DNA of 64,000 bases from positions 558,001-622,000 of the forward strand of contig NZ_CP041730.1 of the NCBI RefSeq assembly GCF_007431345.1, in the 5' to 3' direction. The translations under genes and the position numbers were made by a program. The first letter of the stretch is position 1, and each line of letters opens with the position of its first letter. The DNA is from Chitinimonas arctica (GTDB lineage: Bacteria; Pseudomonadota; Gammaproteobacteria; Burkholderiales; Chitinimonadaceae). The notes beneath the pieces are model-generated. The model had not been told where the DNA came from, made no database searches, and saw nothing but the letters and a program-made list of their open reading frames with translations. Of this stretch, positions 44,008-53,462 are shown piece by piece.

Positions 44008-47000
44008 ATGTGGTTCACCCGCATCAGCATCCAGAATCCCGTCTTTGCCACCATGATGATGGTGGCACTGGTGGTGCTTGGCCTGGTGGCCTACTTTCGC
44101 CTGCCGGTGGAGGAAATGCCGGATGTGAAATTCCCCTTCGTGATCGTGGGAGCGACCTACCCGGGCGCCTCGCCCGAGATCGTCGAGACCGAAATCTCCC
44201 GTCCGCTGGAAGAGAAGCTCAGCACCCTGTCGGGCATCAAGCACATCACGGCCGACTCGTATAACGGCCAGTCCATCGTGTTCGTCGAATTCGAGCTGAG
44301 CACCGATATCGACAAGGCCCTGCGCGATGTGCGCGAGAAAGTGGACGAGGCCAAGGTCGATTTCCGCAAGGAGATCGACGAGCCGTTCATCACCCAGGCC
44401 CGCAACGACGACTCGCCGACCATCTCGGTGGCGGTCACCAGCGACAAGCTGTCGCTGCGCGACATGACCATCCGTACCGACCAGTACATCCAGCGCCAGT
44501 TCCAGACGCTCAAGGGCGTCGGCAGCGCCCAGCTGGTGGGCGGTGTCAAACGCCAGGTGCGGGTGGAAGTCCAGCCTGAGCGCATGCACGCCCTGGGGGT
44601 GGGCACCGACCAGGTGATCGCCGCACTGCGTAGCGAAAACCGCGAGGTACCGATCGGCAATATCGCCTTCGACAAGACCGAGCGCATCGTCCAGCTGAAA
44701 GGCCGCGTCGCCGAAGCGAACGACTTCAGGCAGCTGGTGGTGGCTCGCCGTGCCGGCCAACCCATCACGCTGGGCCAGGTGGCGACGGTCGTGGACGGGG
44801 CCGAGGAAGAGGAATCGCTGTCCCTGGTCAACGGCCAGCGCTCCATCTCGCTGGATATCCGCAAGGTGGATGGCGCCAATACCATCGAGGTCACCGACGG
44901 GGTGAAGGAGATGGTGAAGAAGCTGGACAAGGAACTGAAGGCCGAGGGCATGAGCCTGACCGTGGTGGGCGATAGCTCGCGCGGCATTCGCCGTTCGCTG
45001 CAGGAGGTCAAGACGACCATCTTCGAAGGCGCCGCCCTGACCATCCTGATCGTCTGGCTGTTCCTCGGTTCCTGGCGTTCGACCGTGATCACCGGCTTGA
45101 CCCTGCCGGTGGCGCTGATCGGCACCTTCTTCTTTCTGCAGGCTTTCGGCTTTACCCTCAATGTGATGACGCTGATGGCGCTCAGTCTCTGCGTGGGCTT
45201 GGTGATCGACGATGCCATCGTGGTGCGCGAGAATATCGTTCGCCATGCCGAAATGGGCAAAGGCCATTATCAAGCCTCGCTGGACGGCACCCAGGAGATC
45301 GGCCTGGCGGTGCTGGCCACCACCCTCACCATCGTGGCGGTCTTCCTGCCGGTCGGCTTTATGGGCGGCATCATCGGCAAGTTCTTCTTTCAGTTCGGCA
45401 TTGCCGTCTGCGCGGCGGTGCTGATCTCGATGCTGGTGTCGTTCACGCTGGACCCGATGCTGAGCTCCATCTGGCACGATCCGCACGCCCACGGCATGCG
45501 CCATACCGGTCCGCTGGGCCGGATCCTGGACGGCTTCGAGCGCTGGATGGACCGCGTCTCGAATACCTACGGCCGGGTGATCGAATGGGCGCTGGGCCAT
45601 CGCAAGACCACCCTGGCGATTGCCTTCGCCACCTTGATTGCCGCCTTCGCCATTCCGGCCGCCGGCCTGGTCGGCGCCGAGTTCATCCCCAAGGCCGACA
45701 CGGGCCGGATCTTCGTTGATTTCCGTACCCCTATCGGCACTTCGCTGGACTACACCACCATCAAAGCCCGCCAGGTGGAAGCCGCCCTGCGTGAATTCAA
45801 GGCAATCGATGAAATCTATACCACGGTCAACACCGGCGATTCGGGCGGCAAGCATATCGGCACCACCACCATCAAACTGGTGGACCGTGACCTGCGCATA
45901 CCGCAAGACGAGTTGATCCCCAAGGTACGCGAGCGGCTGGAACGCATCGCCGGGGTTGAAATCCGTGGTGTCCGCGGTCCGGATGGCGGTGGCGGCGGAC
46001 CGGCCGTGGCCATCCAGATCCAGGGTAAGGAACTGGGCGAGCTGCGCCGCATCGCCGAGAACATCAGCGAGCGTCTGAAGCGGGTCAAGGGGCTGACGGA
46101 TGTGCAGACTTCGCTGCGTGCCGCCAAACCCTCGGTGGATATCGAAGTGAATCGCGAGCTGGCCTCGGCGGTGGGCTTGTCGGTCGGCCAGGTCGGCGAA
46201 TCCTTGCGGCCGCTGGTGGCCGGCGACAAGGTCACTACCTGGAAATCGCCGGACGGCGACAATTACGACGTGGTGGTACGCCTGCCACGCTCGGACCGCC
46301 GCATCGTCGAAGACCTGGGCAAGCTGCCCATCGCCAGTGGCGACCTGGACCCGCGCACCGGCCAACCCGCCATGATCCCGCTGTCGCATATCGCCAGCGT
46401 GAAGGAAAGCGGCACCTCGACCCTGATCCAGCGGCGCGACCTATACCGCAATGTGACCATCACGGCCGAAGTGCAAGGCATGCCGGTCGGCGCGGTCCAG
46501 CCGGACGTAAAGAAGGTGCTGGACAGCATCCAGATGCCGCCGGGTTACCACTATGTGCAGGAAGGCGCCAATGAGTTCATGAACGAGTCGGCCGGTTACG
46601 CCGGTATCGCCATCCTCACCGGCGCCATCTTTATCTACCTGGTACTGGCATCGCAGTTCGGCAGCTTCAGCCAGCCGCTGGCCATCATGGTGTCGCTGCC
46701 GCTCAGCCTGATCGGTGTGATGCTGGCGCTGATGGCATGGGGCAGCACGCTGAATCTGTTCTCGGTGATCGGTGTGATCATGCTGATGGGCCTGGTAACC
46801 AAGAACGCCATCCTGCTGATCGACTTCGTCAATCGGCTGCGGCGCGACGGCGTGCCACGCTACGAGGCCATTGTCGAAGCGGGCCGGGTTCGTTTGCGTC
46901 CCATCCTGATGACCACCTTCGCCATGATAGGCGGCATGCTGCCGCTGGCCCTGTCGATGGGCGAAGGTTCGGAGACGCGGGCGCCGATGGCCCATGCCAT

Positions 47001-47166
47001 TATCGGCGGGGTGGTCACCTCCACCCTGCTGACCCTGGTGGTGGTGCCCGTGGTGTTCACTTACCTGGATGATTTCGGCGCCTGGTTCCTGCGCCTGTTC
47101 AGCAAGCACCCGATGGACGACAAGGCAGCGTTGGAAGCCGCGCCGCAGGCGAGTAGCGGCAGATAA
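44008..47166 (+). CDS. RND-family multidrug efflux pump inner-membrane protein
   Basis: A 1052-residue proton-driven exporter with the two-fold repeat of the AcrB/HAE-1 class. It starts MWFTRISIQNPVFATMMM; the first large periplasmic loop begins PVEEMPDVKFPFV, and TM4 carries the proton-relay pair in LCVGLVIDDAIVVREN. The second half mirrors this with GVIMLMGLVTKNAILLIDFVN. Twelve membrane helices are expected and the length is normal. AAGGA stands 8 bases before the ATG. The CusA-type metal-binding methionines were not looked for in detail; HAE drug export is the more likely role given the TetR regulator. Confidence 0.95.
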   Translation: MWFTRISIQNPVFATMMMVALVVLGLVAYFRLPVEEMPDVKFPFVIVGATYPGASPEIVETEISRPLEEKLSTLSGIKHITADSYNGQSIVFVEFELSTDIDKALRDVREKVDEAKVDFRKEIDEPFITQARNDDSPTISVAVTSDKLSLRDMTIRTDQYIQRQFQTLKGVGSAQLVGGVKRQVRVEVQPERMHALGVGTDQVIAALRSENREVPIGNIAFDKTERIVQLKGRVAEANDFRQLVVARRAGQPITLGQVATVVDGAEEEESLSLVNGQRSISLDIRKVDGANTIEVTDGVKEMVKKLDKELKAEGMSLTVVGDSSRGIRRSLQEVKTTIFEGAALTILIVWLFLGSWRSTVITGLTLPVALIGTFFFLQAFGFTLNVMTLMALSLCVGLVIDDAIVVRENIVRHAEMGKGHYQASLDGTQEIGLAVLATTLTIVAVFLPVGFMGGIIGKFFFQFGIAVCAAVLISMLVSFTLDPMLSSIWHDPHAHGMRHTGPLGRILDGFERWMDRVSNTYGRVIEWALGHRKTTLAIAFATLIAAFAIPAAGLVGAEFIPKADTGRIFVDFRTPIGTSLDYTTIKARQVEAALREFKAIDEIYTTVNTGDSGGKHIGTTTIKLVDRDLRIPQDELIPKVRERLERIAGVEIRGVRGPDGGGGGPAVAIQIQGKELGELRRIAENISERLKRVKGLTDVQTSLRAAKPSVDIEVNRELASAVGLSVGQVGESLRPLVAGDKVTTWKSPDGDNYDVVVRLPRSDRRIVEDLGKLPIASGDLDPRTGQPAMIPLSHIASVKESGTSTLIQRRDLYRNVTITAEVQGMPVGAVQPDVKKVLDSIQMPPGYHYVQEGANEFMNESAGYAGIAILTGAIFIYLVLASQFGSFSQPLAIMVSLPLSLIGVMLALMAWGSTLNLFSVIGVIMLMGLVTKNAILLIDFVNRLRRDGVPRYEAIVEAGRVRLRPILMTTFAMIGGMLPLALSMGEGSETRAPMAHAIIGGVVTSTLLTLVVVPVVFTYLDDFGAWFLRLFSKHPMDDKAALEAAPQASSGR

Positions 47167-47295
47167 TCGTCGTTGAGCGCGACTTTCGGGTATTTCGTCG
47201 CATGCACCAATCCGGCCGGCATGGGTTTCGTTACCATGCCGGCCGTTGCTTGTGATTCTGCAACGCCCCAGGAAAAGAACCTTCACGAGGATGCC

Positions 47296-47970
47296 ATGCA
47301 GCTGCTGACCGCCCTGACCGAACCCTCCAAGCTTTATACCGAACTGAAACAACGTCCCAGTTTCATCCTGCCCATGCTGTTGATGCTGGTCGGCACCGTG
47401 GCGGTCTGGCTCCTGTACTTCCAGCGCGTGGATAGCGGCTGGCTGGTGGAGACCATGGTGACCGCCGGCGGCGGCACACCGGCCGAGCAGGAGATGATGC
47501 GCAAGAGCATGAACCCCGACATGCTGATGTGGTGGTCAGTGATTGCCGCGCCGGTGTTTATCGTGATCTTCCAGTTGATGCTCGCCCTCTACTACAAGCT
47601 GGCCGGCAAGGTGGCCGGCGCGGAGTACGGTTTCCGCGCCTGGTTCGGCTTTGTCAACTGGTCCGGCGTGCCCCTCTTGCTGTCCACCGTGGCGAGCTTG
47701 ATCAGCGTGCTGACCATGTCGCCGCAGACTTCGCCACAAGGTGTCGCCCCTACCCATCTGGACCCGCTGCTGGTCGAGTTGGCCATGGATCACCCCTGGC
47801 AGAGCTGGGCCACCAGCCTGGACCTGTTGAACCTGTGGTGCATCGCCCTGGCGGCCATCGGCTGGCGCGTGTGGACCGGCACCGGCTGGGGCAAGGCGGT
47901 TGGGGTCGCGCTGCTACCGCACCTGGTGATTTATGGCATCTGGGCCGCCGTGATATTGGCAAGGTCGTAA
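47296..47970 (+). CDS. YIP1-family inner-membrane protein
   Basis: 224 residues with about five membrane helices (PMLLMLVGTVAVWLLYF; VIAAPVFIVIFQLMLALYY; GVPLLLSTVASLISVL; LWCIALAAIGWRVW; VALLPHLVIYGIWAAV). The YIP1-type motif is YGFRAWFGFVNWSGVPLL. I choose ATG 47296 with GAGG 7 bases upstream; the frame extends to 47173 but without a good site. The family's role in bacteria is not well defined. It sits 129 bases after the RND gene and 30 bases before the MacA-like adaptor, so it opens the ABC exporter operon or bridges the two. Confidence 0.85.
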   Translation: MQLLTALTEPSKLYTELKQRPSFILPMLLMLVGTVAVWLLYFQRVDSGWLVETMVTAGGGTPAEQEMMRKSMNPDMLMWWSVIAAPVFIVIFQLMLALYYKLAGKVAGAEYGFRAWFGFVNWSGVPLLLSTVASLISVLTMSPQTSPQGVAPTHLDPLLVELAMDHPWQSWATSLDLLNLWCIALAAIGWRVWTGTGWGKAVGVALLPHLVIYGIWAAVILARS

Positions 47971-48000
47971 GCCCTTTTCCGAACAGACAGGATCTCCGAT

Positions 48001-49209
48001 ATGCGTTTGCCGTTCAGTAAGAAATGGCTGGGCCTGGCCTTGGCCGTGCTCGTGATTGCCGTACCGCTGGCCTTGCGGGCCAAATCGGCCGGCGACGGCA
48101 AGCCGGTGGAGATGGTCACCCTGGCCCGGCAGGCCATCCGGCCCACCATCCTCGCCTCCGGCACGCTGGCCTATCGCACCGAGGTGGCCTTGACCGCCGA
48201 GGTGACCGCCAAGGTCAAGGAGATCCTGGTGGCCGAGGGCGACGACGTCAAGGCGGGCCAGTTGCTGCTGCGATTGGACCCGGAAAGCTACCGCAACGCC
48301 ATCGAGCGGGAACAGGCCAGCCTGCGGCAGAACGGCATCGGCATAGAACGGCAGACGGTGGCGCTGGAGCTGCGGCGCAAGCAGTTCGATCGCACCAGCA
48401 AGCTGTTCGAAGCCCGCATGATCGATCAGTCGCGTTATGACGAAGACCGCAATCAGCTGCAATTGGCCGAAGTGGAGCTGAAATCCAGCCGCGAAGCACT
48501 GACGCGCGCCAACACCGTGCTGGCCGATGCACGCGAGCAGCTGGGCAAGACCGAGGTACGGGCGCCGCTGGCCGGCCGGGTGGTGGCCTTGCCCATCAAG
48601 GTGGGCGAGACCGCCATCCCTTCGACCATGAGCTTTGCCGGCGCGCAGCTGATGACCATTGCCGACACTTCGACCATACAGGCCGAACTGAAGGTCGATG
48701 AAGGCGATATCGCCAAGATCAGTACGGGTCAATCGGTCGATCTCTTTGCCGCCGCCTATCCGCAGCAAGCGCTCAAGGGCCGTGTCGAAAAGGTCGCACT
48801 GGCGCCCACGGTGGAAAACCAGGCACGTGCCTATAAGGTCACGGTCACCCTGGCCAGCACCGACGGGCTGAAGCTGCGGTCCGGCATGAGCTGCCGGGCG
48901 GAGATCTACCTGGGCGACGGCAAGCTGCGCCTGGCGGCGCCGGTCGAGGCGGTGATCAGCGAGGACAAGGATGGCAAGACTACCCGCCGCTACCTGGTCC
49001 TGGTCCGCGACGGCAAGGCCGACAAGGTGGAGGTGCAATTAGGCCTGTCCGACGATAAATGGCAGGAAATCGTCAAGGGCGCCAAGGCCGGCGACAGCCT
49101 GGTGAGCGGCCCCGGCCGTACGCTGCGCGAGCTGAAGCAGGGTGAGCGGCTCAGCCAGCAAACGGCCGAGGACAAGCAGGCATCCAAGCCCAAGGGCGAA
49201 GCGACATGA
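48001..49209 (+). CDS. MacA-like periplasmic adaptor of an ABC exporter
   Basis: 402 residues with one N-terminal membrane helix (LGLALAVLVIAVPLAL), lipoyl halves (ILVAEGDDVKAGQLLLRLDP; EVRAPLAGRVVALPIKVGE), a coiled-coil hairpin (about 95-180) and beta-barrel domains. AGGA precedes the ATG. The stop overlaps the start of the ATPase gene by four bases (ATGA). With the two next genes it forms a MacAB-type tripartite exporter lacking its own TolC. Substrate unknown; peptides, macrolides or lipids are typical for the class. Confidence 0.93.
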   Translation: MRLPFSKKWLGLALAVLVIAVPLALRAKSAGDGKPVEMVTLARQAIRPTILASGTLAYRTEVALTAEVTAKVKEILVAEGDDVKAGQLLLRLDPESYRNAIEREQASLRQNGIGIERQTVALELRRKQFDRTSKLFEARMIDQSRYDEDRNQLQLAEVELKSSREALTRANTVLADAREQLGKTEVRAPLAGRVVALPIKVGETAIPSTMSFAGAQLMTIADTSTIQAELKVDEGDIAKISTGQSVDLFAAAYPQQALKGRVEKVALAPTVENQARAYKVTVTLASTDGLKLRSGMSCRAEIYLGDGKLRLAAPVEAVISEDKDGKTTRRYLVLVRDGKADKVEVQLGLSDDKWQEIVKGAKAGDSLVSGPGRTLRELKQGERLSQQTAEDKQASKPKGEAT

Positions 49210-49901
49210 TCACGCTGGAAGGCATCGTCAAACGCTACCGCATGGGTGAGGAGGAGTTCGACGCCCTGGCCGGCGTGGATCTGCATATCGCCCGCAACGA
49301 GTACGTGGCCCTGACCGGGCCGTCCGGCTCGGGCAAGTCCTCTCTGATGAACCTGCTGGGTTGCCTGGATACCCCCAGCCAGGGCGAATACCGCTTGAAC
49401 GGCCGCAATGTGGCCAGTTTCAACGACCGCGAACTGGCCGGTATCCGCAACCGCGAAATCGGCTTTGTCTTCCAGAGTTTTCACCTGCTGACCCGCCTCG
49501 ACGTGCTGGGCAACGTCGCCCAACCGCTGATCTATCGGGGCCTGCCACCGGCGGAGCGGGAGCGCCTGGCCCGCGAAGCCTTGCAACGGGTGGGCCTGGG
49601 CCAGAAGCTGCGCCATCTGCCCAACCAGTTGTCCGGCGGCCAGCGCCAGCGGGTGGCGGTGGCGCGCGCCCTGGTCGGCAATCCCTCCATCCTGTTGGCG
49701 GACGAACCCACCGGCAACCTCGACTCGAAGACCTCGGCCGAGATCATGGCGCTGTTCGACGCCCTCCACGGCGACGGCCAGACCGTTATCCTGGTCACCC
49801 ACGAAGCCGATATCGCCGCCCATGCCGCCAGGGTGATTCGGCTGGTGGATGGCCGCATCGAATCGGACCTTGCCCAGGAGCGCCGGCCATGTACCTCTTG
49901 A
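49206..49901 (+). CDS. ABC exporter ATP-binding protein, MacB/LolD type
   Basis: A 231-residue ATPase. Walker A GPSGSGKSS (38-46), Q-loop in FVFQSFHLL, signature LSGGQRQRVAVARAL, Walker B ILLADEPTGNLD, and switch histidine in ILVTHEAD. The spacing and the phrase EPTGNLDSKTSAEIMALF are typical of the MacB/LolD/FtsE group. The start overlaps the adaptor stop and the end overlaps the permease start by 13 bases, so the three are coupled. Unlike E. coli MacB, ATPase and permease are separate genes. Confidence 0.95.
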   Translation: MITLEGIVKRYRMGEEEFDALAGVDLHIARNEYVALTGPSGSGKSSLMNLLGCLDTPSQGEYRLNGRNVASFNDRELAGIRNREIGFVFQSFHLLTRLDVLGNVAQPLIYRGLPPAERERLAREALQRVGLGQKLRHLPNQLSGGQRQRVAVARALVGNPSILLADEPTGNLDSKTSAEIMALFDALHGDGQTVILVTHEADIAAHAARVIRLVDGRIESDLAQERRPCTS

Positions 49902-51112
49902 TCGAATCCGCCCGGGCCGCCTGGATCAATTTGCTGGCGCACCGTTTGCGCAGCTTCCTGACCACGTTGGGCATCGTCATCGGCACCGCTTCGGTGGTGG
50001 CCGTGGTGGCGCTGATGCAGGGTTTTTCCGATTCCATCAGCGCGCAGTTCGCCGACCTGGGCGGTACCGCGCTGACCTTGAAGGCCCATAACGATTTCAG
50101 CAATTTCAATACCGGCAATATCAACCAGTTGCGCACCGAGGATATCGACCTGCTGCGCTACCAGGTAGAGGGCGTGTCGCACGTGGTGCCGGTCATGGGC
50201 GTGGCCTACGGCGGCACGGTACGCTACCGCGGCCGCTCCGCCAGCCCGCAGGTCTATGGCAGCACCGCCGAATATCAACAGGTGGAACGGCGCTATCCGG
50301 ATAAGGGCCGCTTCCTGGTCGAAGGCGACGACCAGGGCCACCGCCGCGTCGCGGTGATCGGCGCCAAGCTGCGCGACGACCTGAAGATGCCGGACAATCC
50401 CGTCGGCGAATATGTCCAGGTCGGCAGCGAGTGGTTCAAGGTGATCGGCCTGATGGAAAAGCGCGGCGAGGTGTTTGGGATGTCGCAGGACAACTACCTG
50501 ATCGTGCCCTTTGAAGTGGGCCGCGCCCTGCAAGGCAACAATCGGCGGCTGATGTTCGAAGTGCACTTTACCGTAAACGATATGAAGGATATCGAGCAGG
50601 TGAAAGATCGGGTCAATCGCCAAATCCGCGCCGCACACCGTATCCAGCCGGGCAAGGACGACGATTTCGAAGTGGAATCGGCCGATCAACTGGCCCGCCA
50701 GTTCAGCCAGATCACCAGCATGGCCACCCTGGTACTAGGCGGCATCGTCGGCATTTCACTGCTGGTCGGCGGCATCGGCATCATGACCGTGATGCTGGTC
50801 AGCGTGACCGAACGGACGCGTGAAATCGGTATCCTGAAAGCCCTGGGCGCGACACGCAGCGATATCCTGGTCCAGTTCCTGATGGAGTCCGGCATGCTGT
50901 CGCTGCTGGGCGGCCTGATCGGCATCGCCATCGGCGTGCTGCTGGGACATGGCATCGCCGCCTTGATACCCAACTTTCCACCGGCCTCGGTGCCGGTCGG
51001 GGTCGCCATCGGCGCCGCTGTGTTTTGTGCCTTGGTCGGGGTGATTTTCGGCATCATGCCGGCTTCGAAAGCAGCCAATCTCGATCCGATCGAGGCGCTG
51101 CGCTATGAGTGA
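49889..51112 (+). CDS. ABC exporter permease, MacB_PCD/FtsX type
   Basis: 407 residues from ATG 49889 (MYLLIESARAAWINLLAHRLRSFLTTLGIVIG, cited by LLAHRLRSFLTTLG). The first helix is followed by a large periplasmic domain (about 45-280), and three helices close the protein (VLGGIVGISLLVGGIGIM; MLSLLGGLIGIAIGVLLG; VAIGAAVFCALVGVIFG), ending PASKAANLDPIEALRYE, a standard MacB terminus. A much longer open frame from 49361 only shadows the ATPase gene. The operon ends at the terminator 47 bases downstream. Confidence 0.94.
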   Translation: MYLLIESARAAWINLLAHRLRSFLTTLGIVIGTASVVAVVALMQGFSDSISAQFADLGGTALTLKAHNDFSNFNTGNINQLRTEDIDLLRYQVEGVSHVVPVMGVAYGGTVRYRGRSASPQVYGSTAEYQQVERRYPDKGRFLVEGDDQGHRRVAVIGAKLRDDLKMPDNPVGEYVQVGSEWFKVIGLMEKRGEVFGMSQDNYLIVPFEVGRALQGNNRRLMFEVHFTVNDMKDIEQVKDRVNRQIRAAHRIQPGKDDDFEVESADQLARQFSQITSMATLVLGGIVGISLLVGGIGIMTVMLVSVTERTREIGILKALGATRSDILVQFLMESGMLSLLGGLIGIAIGVLLGHGIAALIPNFPPASVPVGVAIGAAVFCALVGVIFGIMPASKAANLDPIEALRYE

Positions 51113-51158
51113 GCCCGCTGGTCGATGCTGGTAAAGGCCTGCACCCGCTAGTCGCGTG

Positions 51159-51199
51159 AATAGGCACCCACACCCGTGGAGTGCCTATTTCGCATTTTT
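51159..51199 (+). terminator. Rho-independent terminator of the ABC exporter operon
   Basis: Perfect 9-bp stem AATAGGCAC/GTGCCTATT (51159-51167 and 51181-51189) whose 13-base loop contains CCAC/GTGG, followed by a T run (51195-51199). Confidence 0.85.
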
Positions 51200-51226
51200 C
51201 CATTTCAACAGTAAGGTCGATATCCC

Positions 51227-53179
51227 ATGCAACCCACCCTGCTCGCCGTCCTGATCGCCAGTAGCCTTGCCGTTCATGCCGCCGAAACCGTCAATTACAA
51301 GGGTCTAGGCAAAGCCAGCATCACGGCGGAGACACTGGAAAAATTCCGCGCCAAGCCTTTGGATGCCACCCTCAGCCGCAAGGTCCAGGCCACGCTCGAC
51401 CTGCGCGCGCCCGGCAGCGGCGTGCTGGCGCCGGACGGCAAGTCGCTTTATTTCGGCTGGCGGGTAACGGGCGTGGCCCAGGTATGGCGTATCGACGGCC
51501 CCCAGACCTTCCCGGTGCAGATGACCGGCGGCGAAGACGCCACCAGCATCAATGACATCACCCCGGACGGCAAATGGCTGGTACTCAGCCGCGACCGCAA
51601 GGGCGAAGAAAACCCCGGCATCTATCTGCAAGCGGCCAAGGGCGGCCCGCTGACGGTTATCCAGCATATTCCCGACGTCCAGACCTTCTTCGAGTTCATC
51701 AGCGACGACAGCCGCTACGTCTATTACCGCAGCAACGATGAGGTGAACGATAGCTACACCTTCTACCGCTATGAGCTGGCCAGCGGCCGCAAGGAAAAGC
51801 TGTTCGGCGAAAAAGGCAGTTGGAGCGTGCTGGACCACCGCGCCGACGGCACCCTGCTGGTACAGAAATCCAATAGCAACAGCGCCGCCGAAATCTGGCA
51901 ATGGCACCCGGCCACCGGTAAGCTGGAACCGCTGCTGGGCCAAGGCGAGAAGGAAGAATTCGAAGCCCGCTACGGCGCCCAACCCGGCGAACTGATCGTC
52001 CACACCAACAAGTTCAGCGATTTCCGTCGTCTGTACCGCTGGGTAGGCGGCAAATTCGAGGCCATCACGCCCGAGAAGAAGTGGGATGTGGCCGGCTTCT
52101 CGCTGGACGAGCAAAAGCAGCGGCTGTATTACAGCGTCAATGAAGGCGGCTATACCCGCAGCTACGCGCTGGATGCCGCCACGCTCAAGCCTATTGCCCT
52201 GCCCACCTTCACAGGCGCCGACCACGTCAATATCGCCGGCGGCACCCGCGACGGCAGCAAGACCATCGTCAGCGTGGGGACCGCCACCGCGCCCCGTTCC
52301 AGTTATGTGCTGGACTGGAAGAGCGGCAAGCTGACCCAGTGGGTGCTGCCCTCCACGCCCGAGATCGATACCGCCAGGTTCGCTGTCGCCAGCCTGGAAA
52401 GCTATCCCAGCCGAGACGGCGTCGCGATCCCCATGTTCGTCCGCCGGCCGGCTCAATGCGCCGCCGACGGCGCCGGTGCGCCCTGCCCGGTCGTGGTGCA
52501 TTTCCACGGCGGACCGGAAGCCCAGTCCGACGCAGGCTTCTCGGCCTATGGCCAACTCTTCGTCGATGCCGGCTTTATCTACGTCGAACCCAATGTGCGC
52601 GGCTCCGATGGCTACGGTAAACAGTGGCTGCATCTGGATGACGGCCCCAAGCGCCTGCAGGTAGTCGGCGACATCGAGGATGCCGCCGTCCATATCCGCA
52701 AGCAGTGGGGCCGCAACGGCACCGCCCCCCGTATCGGCGTGATGGGCGGCAGCTACGGCGGCTACGCCACCATGGCCGCGATGACCATGTTCGCGGGCAG
52801 CTACGATGCCGGTGTGTCGACGGTAGGCATTTCCAATATGCTCACCTTCCTGGAGAACACCGCGCCTTATCGCCGCACCAACCGCATCGCCGAATATGGC
52901 GATCCGGTGAAGGACCGCGCGGCCTTGATCCAGCTCTCCCCCACCACGCATATCGACAAACTGAAGGACCCCCTGTTGATCATTCAAGGTGCCAGCGACC
53001 CGCGCGTGCCGGTGGGCGAAGCCGTGCAGATGTATGAAGCCGCCAACAAGAAAGGCATCGCCGCCGAACTGATCATCTTCGGCGATGAAGGCCATGGCGC
53101 GCAGAAGCGCGAGAACCAGGTGGCCGCCATTGGCCATACCTTGCGCTTTATGGAGCGTTATCTGAAGGCTGCCAAGTAA
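51227..53179 (+). CDS. S9-family serine peptidase (prolyl oligopeptidase type), exported
   Basis: 650 residues with a signal peptide (LLAVLIASSLAVHAA). The N-terminal beta-propeller runs to about residue 390, and the alpha/beta-hydrolase domain carries the triad: Ser near 508 in GVMGGSYGGYATM, Asp near 590 in IQGASDPRVPVGE, and His near 622 in FGDEGHGAQKREN. Arrangement and size fit the dipeptidyl/acylaminoacyl peptidase group. It should act on short peptides in the periplasm. AAGG stands upstream of the ATG; a UUCG hairpin follows the stop. It is probably monocistronic, lying after the exporter terminator. Confidence 0.93.
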   Translation: MQPTLLAVLIASSLAVHAAETVNYKGLGKASITAETLEKFRAKPLDATLSRKVQATLDLRAPGSGVLAPDGKSLYFGWRVTGVAQVWRIDGPQTFPVQMTGGEDATSINDITPDGKWLVLSRDRKGEENPGIYLQAAKGGPLTVIQHIPDVQTFFEFISDDSRYVYYRSNDEVNDSYTFYRYELASGRKEKLFGEKGSWSVLDHRADGTLLVQKSNSNSAAEIWQWHPATGKLEPLLGQGEKEEFEARYGAQPGELIVHTNKFSDFRRLYRWVGGKFEAITPEKKWDVAGFSLDEQKQRLYYSVNEGGYTRSYALDAATLKPIALPTFTGADHVNIAGGTRDGSKTIVSVGTATAPRSSYVLDWKSGKLTQWVLPSTPEIDTARFAVASLESYPSRDGVAIPMFVRRPAQCAADGAGAPCPVVVHFHGGPEAQSDAGFSAYGQLFVDAGFIYVEPNVRGSDGYGKQWLHLDDGPKRLQVVGDIEDAAVHIRKQWGRNGTAPRIGVMGGSYGGYATMAAMTMFAGSYDAGVSTVGISNMLTFLENTAPYRRTNRIAEYGDPVKDRAALIQLSPTTHIDKLKDPLLIIQGASDPRVPVGEAVQMYEAANKKGIAAELIIFGDEGHGAQKRENQVAAIGHTLRFMERYLKAAK

Positions 53180-53197
53180 GTCGTAGCTTGTCCGCTG

Positions 53198-53232
53198 CCA
53201 TGCATGTCCCCGCTTCGGCGGGATGTGCATGG
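53198..53232 (+). terminator. UUCG-loop hairpin after the S9 peptidase
   Basis: CCCGC-TTCG-GCGGG core extended by CCATGCA/TGCATGG outer arms, 19 bases after the stop. No T run follows, so it may terminate weakly or protect the 3' end. The rest of the gap to 53462 shows nothing firm. Confidence 0.55.
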
Positions 53233-53462
53233 CTTGGTCAGGCTTCGCCCGGTTGCTGCCGGCGGTTATAGTGAGCCGGCTTAAAATCGCAAGGATGCGT
53301 TCGCATAATAGAAGGCGGGACGCCGGATTATATTTCCCAAGGCGTCATTGCAGATGCATTTAGTGACGATTATTTTCCATGCAAATGTCCTAGGTACGCA
53401 TTTAACCCTTTAGACTCCTGCCGGCAGTCGAATACCGTACCCATTATTCAGAACGGATCATT

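Noticed and set aside
43951..46389. 812-codon minus-strand frame opposite the RND pump
   Set aside because: Histidine-rich antisense translation typical of GC-rich genes; the pump is unmistakable.
49361..49888. In-frame upstream extension of the ABC permease
   Set aside because: It lies over the ATPase gene in another frame and reads as Arg/Pro-rich nonsense; ATG 49889 gives a normal permease N-terminus.
51305..53230. 641-codon minus-strand frame opposite the S9 peptidase
   Set aside because: Antisense shadow; the plus strand has a signal peptide and a complete catalytic triad.
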